This document shows positions 1 to 7,492 of a DNA stretch of 9,451 bases, one piece after another. The stretch covers positions 1-9,451 of the forward strand of contig JAJYAW010000080.1 of the NCBI GenBank assembly GCA_021779335.1, read 5' to 3'. The notes below the pieces were generated by a model. That model had not been told where the DNA came from. It did not search any database and was given only the letters and a program-made list of their open reading frames with translations. The first letter of the stretch is position 1. Every line of letters begins with the position of its first letter. Source of the stretch: Myxococcales bacterium. Lineage in GTDB: Bacteria > Myxococcota > Myxococcia > Myxococcales > Anaeromyxobacteraceae. Position numbers and translations under genes: made by a program.

Positions 1-64
1 CTGTGGTGGGCGCGCGCCGCGCCCGGCCGGCGTGGCCGGTGCTGGCGCGCCCGCCGGGAGGGAA

Positions 65-80
65 AGCAAGCGCCCTGCCA
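65..80 (-). promoter_or_regulatory. Sigma-54 (-24/-12) promoter facing left, out of the window
   Basis: On the minus strand the sequence reads TGGCAGGGCGCTTGCT, with the invariant GG and GC separated by exactly 10 bases, as in the sigma-54 consensus TGGCACN5TTGCW. It matches the promoter in front of the nitric oxide reductase at 14 of 16 bases. The predicted transcript start is near position 54, running leftward. No start codon or clear ribosome-binding site is visible in 1-64, so the controlled gene begins outside the window. Two dyads lie upstream at 129-170, as expected for an enhancer-binding activator. Confidence 0.72.
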
Positions 81-128
81 GGCCTGGCCAGCCCTGGATC
101 CGGGGGGTTGCGGCCGGGCGGCGGCGGC

Positions 129-147
129 CCCACCGGAATCTGGGTGG
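129..147. promoter_or_regulatory. Candidate activator-binding dyad (left proximal site)
   Basis: The arms CCACC (130-134) and GGTGG (143-147) form an inverted repeat with an 8-base spacer, centred at 138.5. The 16-base core at 131-146 matches the dyad at 721-736 in 13 of 16 positions. Its centre lies about 60 bases from the -24 GG of the leftward promoter, or about 84 bases from the predicted transcript start, a normal distance for an enhancer-binding-protein site. Assignment to the regulator encoded at 4292-5845 is inference. Confidence 0.6.
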
Positions 148-150
148 CGG

Positions 151-170
151 CCCACCGGCGGGCAGGTGGG
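151..170. promoter_or_regulatory. Candidate activator-binding dyad (left distal site)
   Basis: This is a perfect 6-base inverted repeat, CCCACC-N8-GGTGGG, centred at 160.5 and so 22 bases from the centre of the proximal dyad. That is about two helical turns, which would put both sites on the same DNA face. It keeps the CACC-N8-GGTG rule of the other sites and is the most symmetric of the four copies. Confidence 0.58.
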
Positions 171-192
171 GCGCGCGCCGGCCCCGCCGCCG

Positions 193-636
193 CTACCCGC
201 CGCCCGCCCTGGCCTCCAGCTCCTTCAGGCGGAGCTTCAGCGCCTTGTCGCGCTGGAAGCGCTCGGTCACGTCGCGGAAGAGCGCCACCACCCACTCGAT
301 GCGGCCGGCGCCGTCCTTGAGGAGCTGGATGGAGAACTCCACGGAGAGCTGGCGCCCGTCCTTGTGGGCCGCCGGCACCGCCAGGAGCTGGCCCGCGCCG
401 TAGCGGGTCACGCCGGTCTCCATGACGTGGTCCCAGCCGCCCCAGTGCCGGCCGCGCAGCCGCTCGGGGATGATGAGGTCCATGGACTGCCCCAGCGCCT
501 CGGCGGCGCTGAAGCCGAAGAGCCGCTCGGCGGCCGCGTTCCAGCCGCGGATGGCGCCGCCCCGGTCGGAGACCAGCAGCGCGTCGGGTGAGCCGTCCAG
601 GATGCGGCGCGGCAGGTCGTCGGGGAGCTCGTCCAT
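193..636 (-). CDS. Stand-alone PAS-domain sensor protein, possible heme PAS
   Basis: A soluble 147-residue protein made of one PAS fold (about residues 8-126) and a short charged C-terminal helix (about 127-144). Typical S-box signatures are visible: GWNAAAERLFGF at 31-42, KDGR at 92-95 and the closing FRDVTER at 120-126. There is no kinase, GGDEF, HTH or membrane segment, so it must signal through a partner or be a truncated sensor. The segment PERLRGRH (57-64) lines up with the region of Bradyrhizobium FixL that carries the proximal heme histidine, placing H64 at that position. The FixL distal arginine position reads Q83. Heme binding is inference, because this PAS motif also occurs without heme. 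The ATG at 636 precedes the PAS core by a few residues but has only a weak ribosome-binding site. The reading frame stays open upstream to 1011, but that part opposes the reductase gene and looks non-coding. The gene is divergent from the reductase. Confidence 0.82.
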   Translation of the reverse strand: MDELPDDLPRRILDGSPDALLVSDRGGAIRGWNAAAERLFGFSAAEALGQSMDLIIPERLRGRHWGGWDHVMETGVTRYGAGQLLAVPAAHKDGRQLSVEFSIQLLKDGAGRIEWVVALFRDVTERFQRDKALKLRLKELEARAGGG

Positions 637-665
637 CCGTCGACGATGGCGCCAGCGGCCCGGCG

Positions 666-683
666 CCGCAAGGGGAGCCCCCA
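666..683 (-). promoter_or_regulatory. Weak candidate sigma-54 promoter for the PAS gene
   Basis: The minus strand reads TGGGGGCTCCCCTTGCGG. The -12 part (CTTGC) is good, and a GG lies 10 bases before its GC, but the -24 part is GGGGGC rather than TGGCAC. The predicted start near 656 would leave a leader of about 20 bases before the PAS start codon. The sequence is G/C-rich enough for this to be chance. Confidence 0.25.
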
Positions 684-697
684 GGCGTGAGCGCCGC

Positions 698-713
698 CAC
701 CGAGATGCGGTTG
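698..713. promoter_or_regulatory. Candidate activator-binding dyad (right distal site, imperfect)
   Basis: CACC-N8-GTTG, one base off the CACC-N8-GGTG pattern. Its centre at 705.5 is 23 bases upstream of the centre of the perfect dyad at 721-736. This reproduces the 22-base spacing of the two dyads on the left side. It matches the 721-736 site at 11 of 16 positions. The spacing, more than the sequence, argues for a real second site. Confidence 0.42.
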
Positions 714-720
714 GAGCCCC

Positions 721-736
721 CACCCGGATTTGGGTG
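721..736. promoter_or_regulatory. Candidate activator-binding dyad (right proximal site)
   Basis: CACCC-GGATTT-GGGTG is a perfect 5-base inverted repeat centred at 728.5. The centre is about 60 bases before the -24 GG of the reductase promoter and about 85 bases before the predicted transcript start. This is within one base of the geometry on the left side. The only other structure between dyad and promoter is GC-rich sequence; no AT-rich IHF-like site is seen. Ralstonia NorR is reported, from memory, to recognise GGT-N7-ACC, a related but not identical layout. Confidence 0.6.
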
Positions 737-787
737 CGGCGCCGGCCGGCGGTGCGCCGCGCCGAGTGATGCCGCGCGCTTGGCGGC

Positions 788-803
788 TGGCAGGACCCTT
801 GCT
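788..803 (+). promoter_or_regulatory. Sigma-54 (-24/-12) promoter of the nitric oxide reductase operon
   Basis: TGGCAGGACCCTTGCT has the GG (789-790) and GC (801-802) separated by 10 bases, a near-consensus sigma-54 promoter. The predicted transcript start is near 814, giving a leader of about 43 bases before the ATG at 857. Such promoters are inactive without an AAA+ activator, and one is encoded at 4292-5845. Dyads for it are present upstream at 698-736. A sigma-54-dependent nitric oxide reductase is also the arrangement seen with NorR in Proteobacteria. Confidence 0.82.
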
Positions 804-856
804 CCTGGAGCGCGCCAGGATCGCCCGGCGCCTTTCGCGCCGGCGGAAGGAGAGAG

Positions 857-3139
857 ATGAGCCACACCGCACGCGCAGTCCTGCTCTTCGTCATCGTGGG
901 CGCCTTCACCGTGCTCCTCTTCGGCGGCGCGCAGATCGCCAAGCACAAGCCGCCCATCCCCGCCCGCGTGGTCACGGCCGCGGGCGAGGTGGTGAGCGGC
1001 GCCGAGGCCATCGGGCTCGGCCAGCGCGCCTACCTGTCGCGAGGCGGCCAGTCCACCGGCTCGGTCTGGGGCCACGGCAGCTACCTGGCCCCCGACTGGT
1101 CGGCCGACGCGCTCCACCGCGTGGCCCTCACCGCCGCCGGCCTGGCGCGCGGCCTCGATCCCGCGGCCGCGGCGGCCTTCCGCCAGGGCGACCTGGAGGC
1201 CCTGCCGGCCGGCGAGCGCGGCCGGGTCGAGGCCGTGGTGGCGGCCGAGCTGAAGCAGAACCGCTACGACGCGGCCAGCGACACCCTGACGCTCTCTCCG
1301 GCGCAGGCCGCGGCGCTGCCGGCGCTGCGGGACCACTACGCCCGCCTCTTCGCCCAGGGGAGCGACGCCATGTCGATCCCGGCCGGCTTCATCGCCGACC
1401 GCGCCGAGGCCGTCCACGTCGCCGACTTCTTCTTCTGGACCGCCTGGGCCGCCATGACCAACCGGCCCGGCGACACCATCACCTACACCGCCAACTGGCC
1501 CTACGACCCGCTGGCGGGCAACGTGGCCCTCCCCTCGGCGCTCCTCTGGTCCATCGCCTCGGTCCTCCTGCTCATCCTGGGGACGGCGCTGGCCATCTTC
1601 TTCTACCTGCGGCTGCGCGCGAAGGACCCGGAGCACGAGGCGCGCATCCCCGCGCTGGGCATCCCGCGGCCCACCGCCAGCCAGCGCGCCACCATCCCCT
1701 TCTTCGCCATCGCCATCGTCCTCTTCGCCCTGCAGGTGGTGCTCGGCTCTGTGACCGGCCACTACGCGGTGGAGGGCAACCGGCTCTTCGGCCTGGACAT
1801 GGGCAAGATCCTCCCCTACGCCGCCTCGCGCACCTGGCACCTCCAGCTGGCCGTCTTCTGGATCGCCACCTGCTGGCTGGCCACCGGCCTCTTCATCGGG
1901 CCGGCGGTGGGCGGTCACGAGCCCAGGGGGCAGCGGGCCCTCAGCTACGCGCTGCTGGGCGCGCTGGTGGTGGTGGTGGTGGGCGCCCTCTCCGGCACCT
2001 GGGCCGGCGTCATGGGCAAGCTCAGCGGGCCCGACGGCTGGCTCCTCGGCCACCAGGGCTACGAGTACATCGAGCTCGGCCGCGTCTGGCAGGTGGGGCT
2101 CATCGCCGGCCTGGTGCTCTGGCTCTGGCTGGTCCGGCGGGCCCTGGCGCCCGCGCTGGCGGCCGAGACCGACAAGGGGGGCCTGACGCACCTGCTCCTC
2201 TACGCCGCCGTCTCCATCCCGCTCTTCTACTCGGTGGGGCTCTTCTACACGCCCGGCACCCACCTCTCGGTGGCCGACTACTGGCGCTGGTGGGTGGTCC
2301 ACCTCTGGGTGGAGAACTTCTTCGAGGTCTTCGCCACCGTGGCAGTGGCCTTCGTGCTCACCCGCATCAACGCGCTGGGCCAGCGGGCCGCGCTGCGCGC
2401 CACCTACTTCTCCATCGCCCTCTACCTGGGCGCCGGCATCATCGGCACCTTCCACCACCTCTACTTCTCCGGGTCGCCGCTCTTCATCACCTCGCTGGGC
2501 GCCACCTTCTCGGCGCTCGAGGTGGTGCCGCTGGCGCTGCTCGGCTTCGAGGTCCACCAGCACCTCGAGCTGGCCCGCTCCGGCGAGAACGCCCGGCCCT
2601 GGCGCTGGCCGCTCTGGTTCTTCGCGGCGGTGGCCTTCTGGAACATGCTGGGCGCCGGCGTCTTCGGCTTCCTCATCAACCCGCCCATCGTCCTCTACTA
2701 CTCGCAGGGGCTCGACACGACGCCCATCCACAGCCACGGCGCGCTCTTCGGCGTCTACGGCTTCCTGGCCATCGCGCTCATGCTCTTCTCGCTGCGCTCC
2801 ATCGTGCGCCCGGCGGCCTGGAGCGACCGGCTCCTCCGGGTGGCCTTCTGGGGGCTGAACGCCGGCCTCTTCCTCATGATGTTCGTCTCCCTGCTGCCGG
2901 CCGGGATCTACCAGCTCCACGAGGCGGTGCAGAAGGGCACCTGGTGGGCCCGCAGCCCGGCGGTGACCGGCAGCGCCTTCATCCACGCCGCCACCTGGGC
3001 GCGCCTGGTCCCGGACCTCATCTTCGACGTCGGCGTGGCGGCGCTGCTGGCCTTCGTGCTCCGGGCCTGGCTGGTGGACGCGGCCATCCGCAGGGCCGAG
3101 CGGGCCGCCGAGGGCGCCGCCGAGCGCCGGGCGGCCTAG
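857..3139 (+). CDS. norZ: Quinol-dependent nitric oxide reductase (single-subunit qNOR)
   Basis: Reduces two NO to N2O with electrons from membrane quinol; an integral protein of the heme-copper oxidase superfamily. At 760 residues it has the usual qNOR length. After a first membrane helix (about 8-23) comes a periplasmic NorC-like domain (about 30-220) containing WGHGSYLAPDWSADALHR at 71-88. It has no CxxCH, so no heme c, which separates it from cytochrome-c-dependent NorBC. About a dozen further membrane helices fill 225-740. Expected metal ligands are all visible: H328 (heme b, in TWHLQL), H482 and E486 (HLWVE, FeB), H533-H534 (FeB pair), and H625 and H627 in IHSHG (hemes b3 and b). The ATG at 857 follows GGAAGGAG at 845-852. 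It is the first gene of the operon behind the sigma-54 promoter, followed 71 bases later by a hemerythrin gene. The gene is also called norB or qnor; the identification is firm. Confidence 0.96.
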   Translation: MSHTARAVLLFVIVGAFTVLLFGGAQIAKHKPPIPARVVTAAGEVVSGAEAIGLGQRAYLSRGGQSTGSVWGHGSYLAPDWSADALHRVALTAAGLARGLDPAAAAAFRQGDLEALPAGERGRVEAVVAAELKQNRYDAASDTLTLSPAQAAALPALRDHYARLFAQGSDAMSIPAGFIADRAEAVHVADFFFWTAWAAMTNRPGDTITYTANWPYDPLAGNVALPSALLWSIASVLLLILGTALAIFFYLRLRAKDPEHEARIPALGIPRPTASQRATIPFFAIAIVLFALQVVLGSVTGHYAVEGNRLFGLDMGKILPYAASRTWHLQLAVFWIATCWLATGLFIGPAVGGHEPRGQRALSYALLGALVVVVVGALSGTWAGVMGKLSGPDGWLLGHQGYEYIELGRVWQVGLIAGLVLWLWLVRRALAPALAAETDKGGLTHLLLYAAVSIPLFYSVGLFYTPGTHLSVADYWRWWVVHLWVENFFEVFATVAVAFVLTRINALGQRAALRATYFSIALYLGAGIIGTFHHLYFSGSPLFITSLGATFSALEVVPLALLGFEVHQHLELARSGENARPWRWPLWFFAAVAFWNMLGAGVFGFLINPPIVLYYSQGLDTTPIHSHGALFGVYGFLAIALMLFSLRSIVRPAAWSDRLLRVAFWGLNAGLFLMMFVSLLPAGIYQLHEAVQKGTWWARSPAVTGSAFIHAATWARLVPDLIFDVGVAALLAFVLRAWLVDAAIRRAERAAEGAAERRAA

Positions 3140-3200
3140 CCCGGTAGAACCCCATGAGCCGGGTCCCGGGCGCCGCGCGCGTCCGGGGCCCGCGGCCCCC

Positions 3201-3205
3201 AGGAG
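3201..3205 (+). promoter_or_regulatory. Ribosome-binding site fixing the start of the first hemerythrin gene
   Basis: AGGAG five bases before the ATG at 3211. An in-frame ATG at 3154 would add 19 Arg/Pro/Gly-rich residues but has no such site and lies before the hemerythrin fold, so 3211 is preferred. Confidence 0.7.
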
Positions 3206-3210
3206 CAAGC

Positions 3211-3762
3211 ATGGAAGCCATCGAGACGCTGAAGTCGGAGCACCGCCTCATCGAGCAGGTCATCGACGCCCTGGTGGCCTTCGCCGCCGCGGCGCAGGCC
3301 GGCGCCGAGGACCGGCCCGAGCTGGCCCGCTTCGTCCGCTTCATCCGCGAGTTCGCCGACCAGCACCACCACGGCAAGGAGGAGGGCGTGCTCTTCGAGG
3401 CCATGGTGCAGGCCGGCTTCCCCCGGCAAGCCGGCCCCATCGGCGTGATGCTCCACGAGCACGACCTGGGCCGGCAGCAGGTGGCCATCCTGGCGGCCCT
3501 CGCCGAGGCGGCGGCGCCCTGGACGGCCGGCGACCGCGCGCGGCTGGCCGAGGCGGCCCGCGGCTACGGCGAGCTCCTGCGCGCCCACATCCAGAAGGAG
3601 GACGGGGTCCTCTACCCCATGGCGGAGCAGCGGCTCCCGGCGCCCCTGGTCCAGCAGGTGGAGGCGGGCTGCGGCCGCCTCGAGGCCGCGGCGGTGGAGA
3701 GCGGGCGCCGGGCCGCGCTGGGGGCGCTGGCGGGCGAGCTCACGGCCCGTCACCGCGCCTGA
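3211..3762 (+). CDS. Hemerythrin-domain protein linked to nitric oxide reductase
   Basis: A soluble 183-residue four-helix-bundle protein of the HHE cation-binding (hemerythrin-like) type. Candidate di-iron ligands appear in order: H11 (KSEHRLIE), H53/H54 with E57/E58 (HHHGKEEGVLF), H82/H84 (MLHEHDLGR), and H126 with E130/D131 (HIQKEDGVLY). There is no signal peptide, so it is cytoplasmic. The HHGKEE and EHDLGR motifs mark the family often found beside NO and nitrite metabolism genes. It starts 71 bases after the reductase with no promoter or terminator between, so co-transcription from the sigma-54 promoter is likely. Possible roles are binding O2 or NO, or iron handling. The specific ligand cannot be told from sequence. 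Confidence 0.88.
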   Translation: MEAIETLKSEHRLIEQVIDALVAFAAAAQAGAEDRPELARFVRFIREFADQHHHGKEEGVLFEAMVQAGFPRQAGPIGVMLHEHDLGRQQVAILAALAEAAAPWTAGDRARLAEAARGYGELLRAHIQKEDGVLYPMAEQRLPAPLVQQVEAGCGRLEAAAVESGRRAALGALAGELTARHRA

Positions 3763-3785
3763 GCCCGGGCACCTCGGAGGCCGCC

Positions 3786-4291
3786 ATGGCCGGGCCCCTC
3801 ACCCGCTTCCTCGCCAGCGACCACGACCGGCTCGACGGGCTGCTGCGGCTCGCCCTGGCCCGGCCGGGCGCCGTGGACCGGGGGCCCTACGACGCCTTCC
3901 GCGCCGGGCTGCTGCGCCACATCGGCCTGGAGGAGAAGATCCTGCTGCCGGCGGCCCGGGAGGCGCGCGGCGGCGAGCCGCTCCCGCTGGCGCGCCGCCT
4001 GCGCATCGACCACGGCGCCATCACCTCGCTGCTCGTCCCGACGCCCACCCCGGAGATCGCCGCCGAGCTCCGCTCCATCCTGGAGCCGCACAACCGGGTC
4101 GAGGAGGAGCCGGGCGGCCTCTACCAGGCCTGCGACTCGCTGCTGGCCGGGCGCGCCGCCGAGCTGCTCGCCCGCATGGAGGCCTACCCCGCGGTCAAGG
4201 TGGCCCGCTACCAGGACGGCCCAGGCGTCCACCGCACCGCCGCGGCGGCCCTGGCCTCGTCGGCGCGCCAGTTCGACCGCAAGCCGCCCTT

Positions 4292-4295
<4 letters not shown>
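3786..4295 (+). CDS. Second hemerythrin-domain protein, divergent subfamily
   Basis: A soluble 169-residue protein with an HHE-type pattern: H13 (SDHDRLD), H45 with E49 (RHIGLEEKIL), H76 (IDHGAI), and H102 with E106/E107 (EPHNRVEEEPGGLY). Spacing and flanking residues differ clearly from the preceding gene, so this is not a recent duplicate. The region after about residue 110 (YQACDSLL onward) is less like hemerythrin and may be a lid or dimerisation part. GGAGG lies five bases before the ATG. It begins 23 bases after the previous stop, so it is probably the third gene of the reductase operon. It ends in a TAG that overlaps the stop of the convergent regulator. A small HHE protein in this position suggests a role in NO tolerance; its biochemistry is unknown. 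Confidence 0.82.
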
Positions 4296-5845
<1,550 letters not shown>

Positions 5846-5922
5846 GGCCCACCAAGCGTAACGCCGCCGGCCGCGGCGCGCAGCGTCCCCCGCGCCGCGG
5901 CGGGAAGGCGGGCCCGGCCGGC

Positions 5923-6348
5923 CTACCGGCCGCGCAGGAACTCGCCGAGCCTCTGGTCCACCTGCGAGATGTGCAGCGTCAGCCAGCTCTCGAACAGGTT
6001 GGCGAGCGCCAGCAGGAAGGACGGCGTGGCGCCCTGCACCCGGTGGCGCTCGACGAGCCCGGCCAGCTCCCGGGTGAAGGCCCGGTGCAGCTCGCGGTGC
6101 CGCTCCAGGTCGGGGTAGCCGCTCTCCGCCATGGCGAGCTCCTCGTCGCCGAAGTGCTCGTCGACGAAGCGCGCCAGGAACGCCAGCGCGTCGCTGGCCT
6201 CCCGGCGCACGGCGCCGTGGTCCCGGGCGCTGGCCGCCTCCACGAAGGTGTCGAACCGGTCGAACAGGCCCTCGTGCTGCGCGTCGATGGCCGCGACGTC
6301 GATCTTCAGCTTCGGGTCCCAGCTCCTGGCCACGTCCACCCCCGTCAT
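5923..6348 (-). CDS. Bacteriohemerythrin, complete di-iron site
   Basis: A soluble 141-residue single-domain hemerythrin that reversibly binds O2 at a di-iron centre; some members affect NO resistance. All seven canonical ligands are present: H25 (DAQH), H65 and E69 (HFGDE), H84 and H88 (HRELH), H126 and D131 (HISQVD). W10 and the IDAQH start are typical of the family, as is its length. It differs in type from the two hemerythrin-like proteins at 3211-4295. The gene lies 77 bases upstream of the sigma-54 activator and 84 bases downstream of tdh, all on the minus strand. It may be expressed together with the activator. The ATG at 6348 has no clear ribosome-binding site; a GTG a few codons later is an alternative start. 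Confidence 0.93.
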   Translation of the reverse strand: MTGVDVARSWDPKLKIDVAAIDAQHEGLFDRFDTFVEAASARDHGAVRREASDALAFLARFVDEHFGDEELAMAESGYPDLERHRELHRAFTRELAGLVERHRVQGATPSFLLALANLFESWLTLHISQVDQRLGEFLRGR

Positions 6349-6432
6349 GTCGCCGCGGCGCCGCCGGCGGCGGGCCGCCGCAGCGTAGCGCGGCCCCTCG
6401 CGCCCTGGCCAGCGCCCGCGGCGAGGACCGCC

Positions 6433-7467
6433 CTAGCCGCCCGTCCAGTCGAGGATCACCTTGCCGGAGCGGCCGCTGCGCATCACGTCGAACCCCTCCT
6501 GGAAGCGGTCGATGGGGAAGCGGTGCGTCACCACCGGCGAGAGGTGCAGGCCGGTCTGGAGCATGGCCACCATCTTGTACCAGGTCTCGAACATCTCCCG
6601 GCCGTAGATGCCCTTGAGCAGCAGCCCCTTGAAGACCACCTGGCTCCAGTCGATGGCCTCCTGCCCCGGCATGATGCCGAGCAGCGCCACCTTGCCGCCG
6701 TGGTTCATCGCCTCGAGGAGCTGCCGGAAGGCGCCGCCGTTGCCGCTCATCTCCAGGCCGACGTCGAACCCCTCCTTCATGCCCAGGTCCGCCATGACCG
6801 ACTTCAGGTCCTCCTTGAGCACGTTGACGGTGCGGGTGGCCCCCAGCTTGGCGGCCAGGCCGAGCCGGTAGTCGTTCACGTCGGTCACCACCACGTGGCG
6901 CGCGCCCACGTGGCGCGCCACCGCCGCCGCCATGGCGCCGATGGGGCCGGCGCCGGTGACGAGCACGTCCTCGCCCACCAGGTCGAAGGAGAGCGCGGTG
7001 TGCACCGCGTTGCCGTACGGGTCGAAGATGGCGGCGATGTCGTCCGACACGTCGTCCGGGATCTTGTAGGCGTTGACCGCCGGGAGGGAGAGGAGCTCGG
7101 CGAAGGCGCCGGGGCGGTTCACCCCCACCCCCACGGTGTGGCGGCACAGGTGGCGCCGGCCGGCCCGGCAGTTGCGGCAGAAGCCGCAGGTGAGGTGCCC
7201 CTCGCCGCTGACCCGGTCGCCGGGTACGAAGGCCTCCACCTCGGCCCCCACCCGCTCCACCACGCCCACGTACTCGTGCCCCACGATCATGGGCACCGGG
7301 ATGGTGCGCTGGCTCCACTCGTCCCAGTTGTAGATGTGGACGTCGGTGCCGCAGATGGCGCTCTTGCGGACGCGGATGAGGACGTCGTGGACGCCCACCT
7401 CCGGCTCCGGGGCGTCGCGCACCATCCAGATGCCCTCGCGCTTCTCGGTCTTGGCCAGCGCCTTCAT
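6433..7467 (-). CDS. tdh: L-threonine 3-dehydrogenase
   Basis: Oxidises L-threonine with NAD+ to 2-amino-3-ketobutyrate, the substrate of the product of the upstream gene. At 344 residues it is a medium-chain zinc alcohol dehydrogenase of normal tdh length. Catalytic zinc ligands C39 (ICGTDVHIYNWDEW), H64 and E65 (GHEYVG) are present. So are the structural zinc cysteines C94, C97, C100 and C108. The Rossmann motif GAGPIG is at 172-177, and the tdh-typical FDPYGNAVHTAL is at 148-159. The ATG at 7467 follows GAGGAGA at a good distance. It begins 25 bases after the kbl stop, so kbl and tdh form an operon as in many bacteria. Identification is firm. Confidence 0.97.
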   Translation of the reverse strand: MKALAKTEKREGIWMVRDAPEPEVGVHDVLIRVRKSAICGTDVHIYNWDEWSQRTIPVPMIVGHEYVGVVERVGAEVEAFVPGDRVSGEGHLTCGFCRNCRAGRRHLCRHTVGVGVNRPGAFAELLSLPAVNAYKIPDDVSDDIAAIFDPYGNAVHTALSFDLVGEDVLVTGAGPIGAMAAAVARHVGARHVVVTDVNDYRLGLAAKLGATRTVNVLKEDLKSVMADLGMKEGFDVGLEMSGNGGAFRQLLEAMNHGGKVALLGIMPGQEAIDWSQVVFKGLLLKGIYGREMFETWYKMVAMLQTGLHLSPVVTHRFPIDRFQEGFDVMRSGRSGKVILDWTGG

Positions 7468-7492
7468 GTCGTCTCCTCGGGGTCGGGGCGGG

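Noticed and set aside
98..111. A plus-strand sigma-54 promoter at TTGC near 108-111
   Set aside because: The nearest GG is 12 bases from the GC rather than 10, and there is no gene on the plus strand immediately downstream.
684..695. GGCG-TGAG-CGCC dyad upstream of the reductase as another activator site
   Set aside because: It does not share the CACC-N8-GGTG sequence, and it does not recur at the left regulatory unit.
637..1011. Upstream extension of the PAS gene to a start at 1011
   Set aside because: The additional 125 residues lie opposite the start of the reductase gene and its promoter, have biased low-complexity composition and no recognisable domain.
730..3147. An 805-codon open frame, plus strand, overlapping the nitric oxide reductase in another frame
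   Set aside because: Its product is an Arg/Pro/Gly/Ala-rich sequence typical of off-frame reading in high-GC DNA. The reductase frame has every expected ligand and membrane helix.
6365..6380. GC-rich hairpin between tdh and the bacteriohemerythrin as an intrinsic terminator
   Set aside because: A 6-base stem with 4-base loop can form, but no T-tract follows on either strand. Such palindromes are common in this composition.
5846..7318. N-terminal extension of the sigma-54 activator frame to a 1008-residue protein
   Set aside because: The frame is open only because it shadows the bacteriohemerythrin and tdh genes. The added residues are low-complexity, while the GAF domain starts just after the ATG at 5845.
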